DNA from: Pogostemon cablin
Taxonomy: Eukaryota; Streptophyta; Magnoliopsida; Lamiales; Lamiaceae
DNA length: 64,000 nt
Reading direction: 5' to 3'
Assembly (NCBI GenBank): GCA_023678885.1
Contig: CM043000.1
Span: 21,188,729 to 21,252,728, forward strand
In this document: positions 23,175 to 35,748 of the stretch, one piece after another
Layout: each line of letters begins with the position of its first letter
Position numbering within the stretch: the stretch's first letter is position 1
The notes under the pieces: model-generated
The model's database searches: none
What the model saw: the letters and a program-made list of their open reading frames with translations, nothing else
What the model was told of the DNA's origin: nothing
Position numbers and translations under genes: made by a program

Positions 23175-23631
23175 TGTAAGAAAATTTTTAATTTCCACTA
23201 TAATCTAATTGTGGACAATATATTATTATGCAATTATATTAGCTATTAAATTATTTTATGGACTTAAATAAGTAATCTAATTAAGTTGATAAATCCATGG
23301 GTTATAATATTTTGATATGGGCCAATTGAGTAGATACACAATACTACATAATTAGGTGATTATGGGTGGTCCAATTGTGTAGTATATAAAGGCTCACAGG
23401 TTATGGTCCCCAATATACTAAGTCGCACATGGTCTTCTCTTCTCTCCATCGGGAGGGATTACTGCGGTCCCCATAAGGAATTAGGAGGCTTAGTTGAGGA
23501 AGAACATAATACCCGATCTCCGAGTTCGTGTTCCGCCTTGAGAACTTCATGGATTAAGGCACACTTCCGCTTTATGGTGTAGATCTCGTTAATCATAATA
23601 GGGTTAAGATTTCTTGGATTTATTTCCAACA
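23175..23631 (+). repeat. 3' LTR of the Copia element
   Basis: Begins TGTAAGAAAATTT after the tract AAGTGGGAGAT and ends TTTCCAACA. Compared with the 5' LTR it carries an extra block of about 16 bases near 23548 and a longer segment near 23465, so the two copies have diverged. Confidence 0.88.
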
Positions 23632-25413
23632 ACAACGACTCAAATCTTGTGATAGTAGCACTAAAAATCATAAGGTACGGCGAACCAACCTGTATTATGA
23701 ACTCGCCTTAGGAGTAGAACGACTTGAGAATACACTATGAATCAGTTACAACGACAAAACTTTATTGGACTTTTTCGGACATCTATGACTTTATGACAAG
23801 TGCTCAAATAATTCAAGTGGATTGGGAGGGGCTTATTTATAGATTTCAAAGCGTCTTTACGTGAAATGATGCGATCATTGGATTTGATTTTAAATTCAAA
23901 TTCAATTATCTTTTCATGAAAAGACATAATTAATTCAACAATCACACCCTTTGATCATAACTCTTTATAAACAAACTTCAATTTATTAGACACCATTTTA
24001 AGGTTACTTTTTCATTCATCTAAAATTTCCAACAACCAACTCTTTCTTTTCTCAAGTCATTTGTATATAATATAATATATAATAAGCATTTTCTTTTAAA
24101 TAAAACTGATAGTATATTATGCAGCGTAAATTATCAGATTCACCGTATTACATTTTAATACATAAAAATTTATTCTTTAAAATGATAATTTTTTTAATGT
24201 AAACATGTATCTTTTGGTTAGCTAGAGGGAGTACACTTTATTTTACAAAATAAAATGCCCACGTAATACTAATATATACTATAATATATTTTATCATTTA
24301 TTTATTTATAAAAAAATACCAAAAATGAAACAACAAGAAATTCATAGGTAATGTGTCAAAGGAAACCGGCTTTTTCTTTTATCTGCATAAAGATATATTA
24401 TTTAAATATACTAAAGTAATAATATTTTAATGAAAATTAATGCTAACGATGACGGTTTTAAATGAACTATTTATTATATTAATAATAAAAATTAAAATAA
24501 TAATATCTATAATAAAAATTATACTCCCTCCATCAATCATCAAGATAATCATTTATTTGTCTTAATTTTTTATTAGTTTCATTACTATGTTTGTCTTCTC
24601 ATTTATAAATTTGATTTTGATTTAATCAACAAGGCAAATTACTTTTATATCCCCACACTTAAAAGCAAAATGATTTATTCCATTTCTCCTATTGTCTCTC
24701 TCCCCCATCCTTCCGAGATATTGTTGTTCCAGTACAGTTCTATTGTCACCTGAAATCTTTATTCTAAATTGATAGCCAACTCCTATCAAAGGTGTGAATA
24801 CTGTATAAAGCTTCAGCTGCATGTTGGCCCACAGAGTCTGTAGGTCCCACGAACAGGCTCTGCATCCCTATATCGGTCATCTTCTCCGTTCGATCTCCAT
24901 CCACCCGCCGCACCTCGAATCCTTTCGTCCGAGTGCTCATAAATTTAGCAATAGGAACTTGGCCACGGTCACCGTAAACATTCAAAATCATAAAATTGAT
25001 ACTTGTTTACTAATGATTGCTTTTTTGGAAGAAGGGATTTATTTGATAGTAATTTGAAAATTGAAAGGGGTGTTAGTGTTTGAAAATTATGTACTTTAGG
25101 TCTGAATTATAAATTTAGAAGTATCTAGTTTAAATAATTGTTTTGGTTGGCCATTTTCATAAGAATAAGTGCTTGATTGCAGCCAATTGAGTTTGCAAAC
25201 ATTTAGGTCTGCTCTATCTTAGTTGGTTGTTCATAGACTTCACAAAGTATAATATGTTTGCATAGATAGACATTTCGAGTATTTTATATCGAATTGGTTT
25301 TGTTGAATATGTAAATATAACTTGAGTGATTGATGGATGGCATTTTTTCTTACCATTTCTTAGCCGATCAATCTTTTTACTGCTTATCTGAAACAAAATT
25401 TATATATATGCAG
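23632..25413. other. Spacer with weak coding-like fragment
   Basis: Mostly AT-rich. Stowaway-like termini lie near 24226 and 24522 but do not pair convincingly. A GC-richer patch at 24764-24991 has open frames on both strands. The minus one (GFEVRRVDGD..TDIGMQSLFVG) faintly recalls DUF295 F-box proteins, but not enough for a call. Confidence 0.35.
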
Positions 25414-27640
25414 GGAGGGAAAAGCACATTAGAGAATTGTCAAGTGTTGCAGGTAAATCTTTTTCTCCACAAATCAATTGGAAACCATTGCTCTTGTCCT
25501 GTTTCTGTCGTCTATATTAAAAACGCCATTTGTTTATTGGTCTTAGATGTTATTAATGTGAGAAATCTGTTATGAATTACTAGCATTGTCCTTAGAATCT
25601 TAAGAGAAAGAATGTAAAAGTATAATGTGGTCTGGCCATTTACATACAACATGGGATAAAATGCTCTAAGTGCCATAATAACTACGTTGTTCGGCCTGGT
25701 TTCTTAATACATCAAGCACCTATCTTATAGCTGGAGTGAACGTGATGAATGAGGATAAGGATAAAATCACTCCAACATCAAAATCAATCATGCCACTATA
25801 ATTAATAGTGTCTAGAAATTAATGCTTGATCTTTTTGCACTCACTTTTCCTGTTAAGAAAGTAGATCTTGATTAAGTATTCGACTTCAAATAAAGTTGTG
25901 GACATCAATAAATCATGGATGCATTGTAATTCGCAGTAGAAGATTCACAATGAAAGAATAATAGGCACAAGATGACTCCTTGTGTAGAGTCGAGATTATC
26001 ATTATATGAAAATATCTGAAAGTGTGATATTTGATATAAGCTTGAAACGTACCAAACACATTGTTCCAAAATTTTTATTTTTTCCTTTTCAGTGGCCAGT
26101 GGTTTAAATTCTGCAGCAGAAAATCCTGTTGAACTAATTTTGTTGCTTATTTAAGGATAACCGAGACTTTTCTGTTGATATTGACTTTGAACTTCTTGAG
26201 CTAGAAGGCATAGATTTTGCACAATATATGAAATCAGCGACGTTCCTTACATTTTTGTAGCAAAGTTTTGTGCCTTTATGTGAAAGACAAGTACTTATCC
26301 GCCCCTTTAGTTTAGCGACTTTCCTGAGCTCGTGATTATGTATCTTCTTAGCATTGAGTTCTTTGAAAGAATTTCAATCATAATTTAAATTTTCATTTCC
26401 ACCTTGTCACCTTGTTACCTCTACCTACGTTATTCATGATTCTACCTTTTGTTATTGATGGAGTAATTTTTGTTGACTTGTTTATTTACACTTGAGAGGA
26501 AGTGTCCTAACATGGATTCGGATATCTTTTGACATGTAAAGTAGATAAAATTGGTGAAGCAATTACTCTCGTTTCGTAATGAATATAGATTTGATGGTTC
26601 ACCACATACTATGCTGGATGGCCTTCATATCTTTGGTTCTTTTCTCTCTGTTGGAATATGTGAACCATGATGAGGGTGGAAAACCTTAAAAGAAATTAAA
26701 TTATTGAATTCATATTACATAATTGCAAGAATCCTTCAAATATTCCAGCACCTTATCATATCTAATGCATAGGCAACTGTTAATCGATCCAAGGGAAACC
26801 GAACTGAGCTGTCCAAAAGTGAGCTTATTCAGAAGAGTGCTTATTGTCGGGTGTCAGGTATACTCAGTTCTTCTAGTTACTTTCGACTGCAGTAAGAAAA
26901 TCTTAAAATTTTTTTTAGAGAAACACTCTTCTTGAATTTGATTACTATTTGATAAAATGACACTAGTACTGACTTATACCCCCTCCGTCCCGGAGAACCT
27001 TTCATACTTCCTACATTTGTCCGTTCTATAACACCTTTCACACTCCAAATAAGAAAACAATTCCTTTGTCCATAACTTCAAAAGTCACTTAAATTTCTAA
27101 TTTGTCACTCTCACTAACACAACTTAAATTTCTAATTTGTCACTCTCACTAACACACATATCATTACTTTAGGAGTATTTTTATTATCTAAAAATACTAC
27201 AATATCCTCTAAAGTCAATAAAGTTGGTTAGAAAGAACAACTTTTCTTAAACAACGTGGAACAATAAACGTGAAGGGTTTTTCGGGATGGAGAGGGAGTA
27301 TGTAATAACATCCAATAGTGTTATTTTGTTGGATATGATTTAGTGGAGTCTTACCATATAAATTAATTTAAATTAGTTAAAAACAACCAAGAAACGGGCA
27401 TAAGTTCCATAGAAATTGAGACAATTCGAATATAGATCATATCAATAAAACATTGACTTTCTATGTTTCTATGTCGATTGGTGCAGGTCGCGATATGGAT
27501 CTTCTTGAGTTGTCGGCCTATGGTAACGTTCGTCGAGGGCAAGATTCTGGTGGATGTAAGATTCAATAATTAGCCTATACAGCAGCTACAGACATTGCCT
27601 TGTATATGGTCGATAAACTAGCTGGCTTCGATCGTTGCAA
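25414..27640 (+). pseudogene. Remnant of an unrecognised multi-exon gene
   Basis: Coding-like islands with plausible splice borders lie in order on the plus strand. An island at 25414-25452 (KHIRELSSVA) ends at GTAAAT. One at about 26093-26240 reads SGLNSAAENPVELI and then, after a one-base frameshift at the TTTAAGG, DNRDFSVDIDFELLELEGIDF. The islands near 27487-27560 (RDMDLLELSAYGNVRRG) and 27575-27640 (AATDIALYMVDKLAGFDRCK) follow. Stops, the frameshift and an intervening MITE at 26977-27300 suggest a decayed copy. I do not recognise the family, and the islands could belong to more than one gene. Confidence 0.35.
26977..27300. mobile_element. Stowaway-like MITE
   Basis: Ends TACCCCCTCCGTCCCGG and TTCGGGATGGAGAGGGAGTA are inverted Stowaway termini with TA borders. 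An internal 35-bp direct duplication (AACTTAAATTTCTAATTTG and its neighbour) lies near 27080-27160. Confidence 0.8.
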
Positions 27641-29398
27641 GGTATGCATTCTTTCGGCGAAACACACTCTCGTTGCCATTCTCGTTGTCTTTTCTCTGCA
27701 AGATGAGATGGCATTGATTGTTGCTGTCTATGTGTGTAGTGTAACATGGTCTTGCCATACTACTGTTGAGGGGTTAGTGGTGTTTGAAACTACTATCGAA
27801 AGATGTATGAACAAGCTATTATTGGAAACCATGTGTTATTTAATGATGTTATATAACTTACACATGCATTGATAAAATGATATTCTTATGAACAATTTTC
27901 ATTTCCCGAACAATTATGATATGGTAAAAAGTAAAAACAATAAACACAATATACTCATACTTTATTTTAAAACTGGTATTTCTAATCCTAATTAACACAA
28001 ATTTTATTAAAAAAAAGGTTGAATTACCTGTCAAAGATTGGATATAGTTAATAAAATTTGTTAAAAAGTGTTTTTTTTTTTTTCATGCAAAACCATTTGT
28101 GCACATCCTATTGAGATGGAAGTAGTAATACTATGGTCCTATGGATTAGAGGAAACCCTATTAAACTTGATTTGTAACTTCCCTTAAACTAGTCTTTAAA
28201 CCCCAAACACCCCCCCACCAAAAAAAAAAGAAAAGAAAATAGAAAAAAAAAACATTTGATGAATTGATGGTCTTTCAGTGATAAAGAGGGATCTTTAATC
28301 TTACACTAATTTAATACTTAATTGTTGTGTGTTTCCTTGATCACGAGAGTCAAAGATGAAGGTAAAAGCTCTTATCATTCACCTTACATTTTCAATAAAA
28401 ATAATTTTTAAAAAAAAAAGTATGAGAGATTAGTGAAAAAGAAAAGAAAGTTATAGAGAGTGATGGCATAACAACTTCACATTAAAATAGTCATTTCTTC
28501 TAAAGTTGAAGCAAAAATCTCGTGTGAAAACTTGCTAATTTCATCGTATTTCGTTTTTCTTTTCTCCAATTTCGATGTCAAATCTAATTTAATAAATATG
28601 AAAAATGACCAAATTCATGTATATATAGTATATTTTTATTTTTTCTGTATGATGTAACATTACACACACACAACTGACACAACACCCAACCCCCCCAGAG
28701 TCCGTTGACAACTATCATAAAATCTCGAAGTTCTTGTGAATTTTATTTTATAAATTCAAGAGTTAATCAATTAATGTTGAATACACAATCATAAAATAGG
28801 CCAAATATAAATCAATCCTACACAGAAAAATTACTTTTATTCTTGACGTTTTACGAATTAAATAGTTAAAAAATTAATTTGTTTATACTTGCAACACGTG
28901 GCCATAATTATGACAAGCACTTAGCATGAACATTTTGTAATCATCACTACTCTACTTATATGTGATAATTATAAGATGCATACGTCACGTTTCATTTCAA
29001 TTATTTCGACTTGGGTTCCATATTCATAACATTATTCATCATTTGTTTAAGTGATAAGTCAATCTCATTGAATATAATTTTAGAAGTGGGATTGACATTC
29101 TTTAAATTAGTGATTAGTTTAGTTTAGTTTCCACTACTCCATGAGTGATGATGACCAAAAAGAAGCACTACAGCATAGGATGAAGAAAGGTGGCAAGAAA
29201 AGTTTTTGAAGTGGGAGAAATTGACTTCTTTCTAGTATTTAATTATTTGACTAATACTTCACATGGACACTCTTTGCCTTCACTTCTCCATGTCCAAATT
29301 GATTGCCTCTTACTTAATCAACTGAAATATTGATGTATTATGAAAATGTATACACTCCTCACCTTGAGTTGATCTCCTATGAATCGGGTTCAAGGTGT

Positions 29399-29480
29399 AA
29401 ATCATGTGGTCCTCTTTAATTTAAATCTCTAGAATAAATAGAATATACTCCATAGAATTGGAATGGGGACCACATGGTTT
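29399..29480. repeat. Stem-loop with a 14-bp stem
   Basis: AAATCATGTGGTCC (29399-29412) pairs with GGACCACATGGTTT (29467-29480), including one G-U and one C-A/G-type position. Two further pairs lie next to the loop of about 50 bases. No protein or known small RNA was recognised. Confidence 0.6.
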
Positions 29481-30490
29481 AGAGTAATAAAATATCCGAG
29501 CTAACATACTAAACTATGTAAATCGAGTATATAAGAATGTTTGTGCTTCACCTACTCTTCTTCATTTAGTAATCTTGATCATAAACCGTTTTTCTCCTCA
29601 TGCATGGCTTGTATTATCCATGCAACACGTTCAAAAGAATCAAAACATGGTTTACACCACACTTGATAACAATAAGATATGAAGAAGAAAAACTAAATTA
29701 TCATAAATATAAGTAAAATAAAAAGGAAAAGAAACATTGAAAGTGGGGACGTGTGACGAAGGAAATTGTGATAAATAGAACTAAAAGTGAGAGAGCAAAA
29801 AGGAAAAGAAAAAGCAAAATGAAAAAAGCCAAAAACATTTATCTGCACTTTGGGAATATTTGAATTTGTGGGAGGTGAGGCCCCACTTACAACTAATAAA
29901 TTCATTATGTGGTCTACAATTCCTCTCATACATCAAAATATCTAGTACTAACTAATTCATCATGTACACATATAATTTTCAAAAAAAAAATCCAATTAAA
30001 TCAACTACGGATTTTATTTTAAGGGAATTTTTTTTATCTGCCGCTGCCAGACAGCCACTGCCGGCGACCGATGACCCTCGGCCGCAGGGACCGCCAACTG
30101 CCCCTCCACCAGCGATCGGCCGTCGTCGCCGCCGCTTGATGGTGGAGGTAGGGTAAATTGGGGGACCACTCCTTGGTAGAATTGATAAAATACAATAAGG
30201 GACAATATAGTTTACAAAGTGTCTATTAGTTTAAAAAAATTATTAAATTAAGAGTCAAACTAGGGTTCACTTGGTGTATCGGTGCACCAAGTTAATCTAA
30301 ACCATTAAATTAAAATATTAATCAATAACTACTTTTAGATCAAAATAAAATAATTAAAATTTTTAAAATAAAAAACAACTATACCCTAAATTATAACCTA
30401 TAATCTCTAGGTACACCGGTGTATCCGATGCACCACAAAATAATCCTTAAATTAAATGATCATCAATATTTTTAGGTTATTTTATTTTTA

Positions 30491-30717
30491 CTACTCTCTA
30501 CGTCCCATCCTAAGAGGGTTCTTTGCTTTTTGCACGTGAATTAAGAAGTATTATTATTTAATTTGTAATTGGTAGTTGTATTAGTGGGAGTGTGGACCTA
30601 TATTTTAATTGTATTAGTAGATGTGTGGTCTCATGTATGTTAAAAATAAAAGAGAATCTTTGGGTTGGACGCCAATAATAAAAAAAACTTCTTTGAAGGG
30701 ACGTATTTTACAATAAG
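30491..30717. mobile_element. Degenerate Stowaway-like MITE
   Basis: The left end TACTCTCTACGTCCCATCC and the right end AAGGGACGTATTTTA are imperfect inverted termini. The interior contains TGCACGTGAATTAAGAAGTA, typical of these copies. Confidence 0.5.
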
Positions 30718-30994
30718 ATTTTGGTGTAATCATATAGTAAGATTTTTTTTGAAAAAAGAAAAATTGGGAGATGCAGGGGTATAGTTTTATTTTTTATTTT
30801 TATTAAAAACTAGTGTGGAATCAAATTTATATTAATTATATTATTCTTTACATCCTCTTTTAAATATATGGGATACACATACATCGTTAATATAATTAAT
30901 GTATGGAATCCACACACCCACTAATACTATTACTCACTACATATTAAAGAATAATATTACTTAATCAACATGAAAAAAAGGAAGTAAAATAATA

Positions 30995-31223
30995 TACTCC
31001 CTCCATACCACTCAAATTGTCACTTTTTTCTATTTAGGCGTCTTACTCAAATAGTTCACTTTCATTTTTTACACATATGAGACTCATCCAGACCCACTAA
31101 TACAATTAAAATATGAGTCACACACTCTCACTAATACAACTATCCACTACACATTAAATAATAATATTCCTTAATTTACGTGCAAAAAGAAAACAGTACT
31201 CTTTGAATGAGATGGAGGGAGTA
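30995..31223. mobile_element. Stowaway-like MITE
   Basis: Ends TACTCCCTCCATACCACTC and GAATGAGATGGAGGGAGTA are inverted and bordered by TA. The body is non-coding. Confidence 0.8.
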
Positions 31224-32166
31224 TAAAAATTAGTTATTCAAGAAAACAAATGTTCGTGATTCACCAAGAGGAACCCATTTTCTTCCTAGGTGGGGTGTGC
31301 TACATGTGAAATTAATTTCCTAGTCAATTTTGTTACAAAGTCTTGCATATATAGTGATTTAATGCGCATTGTTTGTAGGGTTATATTTGAGCTCTACTTG
31401 TACTTTTTTAGGAGGGGTAGGAGTTTTCTCAATATAAAATACGAAGTAGTTACCTATCAATTTCTATCTATCCAAACTCTAAAGATATAAAATTATTAAT
31501 AAATGATCTAAAATAATAAAATAAACAAGTAGAAATATTGTTTAGTATTTTATAAATAATGTATGATAAGAGTAAAAAAATGATAACACGGAAGAAGACT
31601 TTTGGTTTATGATAGATGCATTATTTAAGTCATGAGAATGCTAATTTGGGGAAAAGAAAAAAGAACACATAAATTTTAGTTTCACTTTATTTGAATTGAA
31701 CATTACACATTTACACACACTCTTTATAAATAACTTTTATTTTATACTTTTTTTTTTATTTTTTTTTTAAATCCTCATGCTACCATATGCATATATTAGC
31801 ATTTTCCCCTCACGTGTTACTTTTGTTTCAATTTCAAATGTTTCTCCAAAATAAGTATTAAATGAATTAACTAAAAAATATGGAGTATATTTAGATAATT
31901 AAACTCATAATCTATATTTATAAAAAAATCATAATAAATAATTTTTTATCTATAATTCTTTCTTTAATTAAATAAAATTTATTTTAAGAAACTCCATATT
32001 TTTTGGAAAAAAATAATATTTGAGTAAATCTGATTTTTTCACGCATTTTAATAATAAATAAAATAAAATAAAAAAATCTAACCGACTATTCATCGGTTAA
32101 TTAAAAGGGGAGATAGACAGATCTGGATTCACACACAGCACGACTGTGAAACTCAATCAAGCAAAA

Positions 32167-32664
32167 ATGGTGGATGATTCAACTCCGATTTCCAAGTCAT
32201 CGATGTACCTCCAGGATATGGGCGAGGTACGGCAAGTTTTCGAGCGGTTCGACGCCAACGGCGACGGCATGATCTCTGCGGAGGAGCTCGAAGGAGTGTT
32301 GAAAGCCCTTGGATCCGCCGTCTCGGTGGAGGAAGTCGCCAAAATGATGAAGCAGATGGACACGGACGAAGACGGCCACATCAATCTGGAGGAGTTCGCC
32401 GCCTTCTGCAAAGGCGACTCCGATCCTTACAACTCGGCGGAGAAGGAGCTGAGGGAGGCGTTTGAGCTCTACGATCAGGACCACGACGGCAAGATCTCGG
32501 CGGAGGAGCTGTACAAGATCCTCTCGCGCCTCGGGGAGCACTGCACCGTTGGCGACTGCGCCGGAATGATCAAGTCCGTTGATTCCGATGGCGATGGTTT
32601 TGTGTGCTTTGAAGAATTTAGGACGATGATGAGCGGCAGTAGTAAAGGCGACAATGCCCGTTAA
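32167..32664 (+). CDS. Calmodulin-like calcium sensor with four EF-hands (CML26/27-like)
   Basis: A single exon encodes 165 aa. Four EF-hand loops are visible in order: DANGDGMISAEE, DTDEDGHINLEE, DQDHDGKISAEE and DSDGDGFVCFEE. All have acidic residues at positions 1, 3, 5 and Glu at 12; the fourth has Cys at position 9. Length and spacing fit the plant CML25/26/27 (polcalcin-like) group, cytosolic or nuclear sensors that change partner binding on calcium. The first ATG of the frame is at 32167; the open frame extends 21 bases upstream only through a GTG. The gene is clearly more GC-rich than its AT-rich surroundings. Which CML number applies is uncertain. Confidence 0.85.
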   Translation: MVDDSTPISKSSMYLQDMGEVRQVFERFDANGDGMISAEELEGVLKALGSAVSVEEVAKMMKQMDTDEDGHINLEEFAAFCKGDSDPYNSAEKELREAFELYDQDHDGKISAEELYKILSRLGEHCTVGDCAGMIKSVDSDGDGFVCFEEFRTMMSGSSKGDNAR

Positions 32665-33795
32665 AACGCTGTCGTTTGATGGCCCTAATTTTCAGATATG
32701 TAACCCTAATTCGGCACTTATTATCGCCAATAAATTTGTACTCTCTTTCTAATGGGGGAATGCGGTTTCACGGTTATTTTGATAAAATCTAAATTGGATA
32801 AAATCTAAATTGCATTAATGGTTCGGCTTGATAATTAAATTTAAATTGCGATTTATGGAATAAAATTTATAATGCGGTTTAGGTGGTTTTTACGATTTTG
32901 CGGTTTGAGTGTTAAAAATTAACTTATTATATAAAAATACACATACGGATGCATAAAAAAAATAAATATATGTACAATACTTAATTTAAAGTATACTTCA
33001 CCCTTAGAAATAAAATATTGTAACAATTATCAAATTAAATAATGAGAATTAAAGATATGAAATTATCATTTGAACTCCATAATTAACTCAAATAATATAA
33101 TCTTTGTAAAATAAAACAAATTTTATTAAAATTATTTCTCAATCCGAATTACTTAACCTTGTATATATTTTTTTACCTCTTCAATAATACGTATATATAA
33201 ATATACATAATATATATATATAATTAAATATATTTATAATTTGAATACTAGAGTACGGTGTAATTTTAGATGAAAATTGAAATTGCACTATTCAAGTGGT
33301 GCGATTTTTTCCAATAAAATTAACCACAATTTAGGTGAAAAAAATACTAAGTGCGGTGTAATGCGGTGCGGCTTGATCGGTTTGTGTGGTTTTAAAAAAT
33401 TGTTTCCAACCCACTTTATACCTGTGAAACCCGATTTTATGACTGATAAATTGAATTCTTCTGCTTTATTTTTTATTTTTTAAGCCAATTGCATTCTTCC
33501 TTTTAACACCAAAAATCTGAAAAGGTGAAGTAAATCACTTACTTTCGTTGTCATTATCTTTAATTTCTTTTTGGGACCCCAAAATTGATGTAAAAAAATG
33601 ACATAAAAAATCTTATTAGCATCAAAACATGCATGGTTTGTGAATTGTGAATCCACATTTGAACATCTATTCACTCACTACTTGACTACAAAATTATGTA
33701 CATCAAAACACACTCAAACTACAACAAACAACAATAAACTGTTCTTTTGTACTCTCTAGTCTTTCCACAAAAAATGATCCTCTTGCATTGCTGCT
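32665..33795. other. Spacer between the CML and CDF genes
   Basis: 3' flanks of two convergent genes. The rest is AT-rich with repeated GCGGTTT/GTGCGGT words. No additional gene seen. Confidence 0.5.
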
Positions 33796-35748
33796 TTAAG
33801 CTGCACTCTCTCGGAAGGTAATCGACCGGGACAAGGCGGCCGGATTCGCTTGCAACACCGACGCTGTCGTTGCCACCGCCTTTTTCTCGTCGCTCTTAGG
33901 CTGCAACGCCTCAAACAGACCACCTCTCCTAACTGAATCATGCTTGATTCCCAATGTTTCCCATATAGAACTCTTTGCAGCTTCCTCTGGATCATCCATC
34001 CTCAGTGTTTTCGGAACCACAATCGAGCTTTCCGGCTCTCCTTTTGATCCCACCGGCTTAAGCAACTCCCCGTTTCTCGAGTGTTTTCCGAGGGGTGAGT
34101 TGTGGCCGGAGGTGTTTGCAGTCGGAGACTGCGGTGATCCCCATTGCACTACATTCCAAGCATTAGGCACACCACCGCAGTTCCAATATGGTGTGGGGTA
34201 GAACGGCATCATTGGCGGTAGAGGAAGGGCGGAGTTCCATGGAAACGGCCAGCCAACACCCGGGATGCAAGGTACCGGATAGTTCAGACCGTGCATCACC
34301 GGCTGTTGGACGCAGTTTTCGCCTTGTTTGGCCACTGAACTCGATGATGTGATGATGGATGATGATCCAATGGAACTATCCTCCTTAACTTCCCCCTTCT
34401 TGCAAGAAACCAACCCTGCATTGTCCACACCAAGACAGCCATTTCTAACCCCATTTGGTGCTCTTTTCTCTGCAAGATTCAAAGCTGAAGCAATGGATTC
34501 ACACAACGGTGAGTCAGGGCCGAACGACAGGACAGTACCGTTAGGTTTAAAACCCGAATGGTGATGGAATCCGTTAAGAGGATCAATCCTAGCTGCTTGG
34601 AGGGCTTCGGAGATTATAATGTGGTGGCAGTGGGAGGCTGAGTTCTTGTTCTTACGACGACCTGCCCCCACCGGGACGTTCCTCATGGTTCCCCCGGCAG
34701 TCCAGTACCTCTGGCAGCTCTTGCAGAAGTGACGAGGCTGGTTGACATTGTAGTTGTTGTAGTAACAAAACTTAGTATCCATACTATTGCAACGAGGACA
34801 GGGGAGGATCTTGTCTGGCTTCTTCAATGGTTTCTGTTGCTCGTTTTCTGACTTTGGATTGTTCTCCGACGCGGTGTCTTCTTCGATGGATGGAGTTTTA
34901 GGATTCTCATCCAGCTCTGATGATACAGTAAGGTTCTGAGATTCCTTTGATCTAGGTGGATCCTTAGTTTCACAGAGCTCTTCTACATGATCCTATGATG
35001 ATATTCGAGCAAAATTCACATCAGATGCAAGAATCAAAACAAGCATTTTTATTACATTAACAACTACAGCAGATCTTTTATAGTACTAAACAACATTCAT
35101 GACTAATGCATTGTTACATTTATAAAACATGTGTTGTCTTAACACTCAATTGTTCTAGAAAGTTCTGAATTCAAGAAGATTAAATAAGAGAGCATAAAAG
35201 CCAACGAAATGAATGTGAAATTAAGATTAATCTATAACAAAGAAATCGAATAATAATAATTTAATAAAAAATGTTAAAAGAAAAAAGTCTTGGTCGTTTA
35301 ACAATAAATAAAAGTACTAATTAAGAGTTTCTTTGACTTGGTAAAGTTATTAAAAGATAATCAATTATAAGGAAAAAAAGTGGACATTTTTTTTATTTTT
35401 TATTTTTTCATTTACCAAATCAAACCAAAGAGATTGTACTTTGTAAAACCCCATTAAAACCCAGAATTTGTAAATTAAATAAAGTGAAGAAATCTCCATT
35501 TTTCTTATAAAAAAAAAACATTAATCTTATAATGGCTAATCCTAAATTTATTGAATTACCAGTTCATCATCATTTTCAGCTTTATCTCCCTCTCCCTCTC
35601 TTCCACTGACTTCACAAACGGCGGCGGCGCCACCACTTCCACCGTCTCCCTCGTCGGAATCCTCACCTCCGGTGAGCTCTCCGGCGTTATCAGGCAGCAT
35701 AATCTTCCTTCCGAACAGCGTAATCTCCGGCTCTTTCACTTCCTTCAT
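33796..35748 (-). CDS. Cyclic Dof factor (Dof zinc-finger repressor of flowering genes)
   Basis: Two exons (35560-35748 and 33796-34992, read on the minus strand, phase-0 intron of 567 bp) encode 461 aa. The N-terminus has the CDF signature ITLFGRKIMLP. An acidic linker leads to the Dof finger (about residues 124-178) with C-PRC...C-KSC spacing and RYWTAGGTMRNVPVGAG. The C-terminus keeps the conserved blocks WNVVQWGSP, SPLGKHSR and SSIWETLGIKHD...GGLFEALQPK, known in CDFs as GI/FKF1-contact regions. CDFs bind AAAG sites and repress CO and FT, and they also act in abiotic stress. By position beside the LHCA4/MDH block it may be the CDF3 counterpart (At3g47500, from memory). The frame stays open upstream to 35841, but that extension is hydrophobic and unlike CDFs. 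Confidence 0.92.

Larger units (their letters stand above)
18507..23631 (+). mobile_element. Decayed Ty1/Copia LTR retrotransposon
   Basis: The element is about 5.1 kb. LTRs of 435 and 457 bp flank a 4.2-kb interior. The primer-binding site TGGTATCAGAGC (18944-18955, initiator Met-tRNA type) follows the left LTR by two bases. A purine tract AAGTGGGAGAT precedes the right LTR. The interior has no long open frame, but disabled Copia pol remnants can be read in order: an integrase-to-RT segment near 21256-21360 (FETGNTVFFEDV), reverse transcriptase near 21800-21880 (AHFDLESHLMDVK), SFGFEINVDDCV near 21970, and RNase H near 22290-22350 (DSEFVGCQ). Flanks ACAAT and ACAAC differ at one base, so the target duplication has probably mutated. 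The element is an inactive relic. Confidence 0.88.
27641..32166. other. Spacer with small repeats
   Basis: AT-rich sequence without a recognised gene. It includes a stem-loop at 29399-29480, a GC-rich patch at 30041-30150, a short element with inverted GGTGTATC/GATGCACC-type ends at about 30250-30445, and Stowaway-like copies at 30491-30717 and 30995-31223. Confidence 0.5.

Noticed and set aside
23459..23671. Matching short minus-strand frames at 18733-18942 and 23459-23671
   Set aside because: They are the same piece of the two Copia LTRs read backwards, not genes.
24764..24991. Minus-strand frame faintly like DUF295 F-box proteins
   Set aside because: Similarity is too weak, the opposite strand is also open, and no flanking exons could be found.
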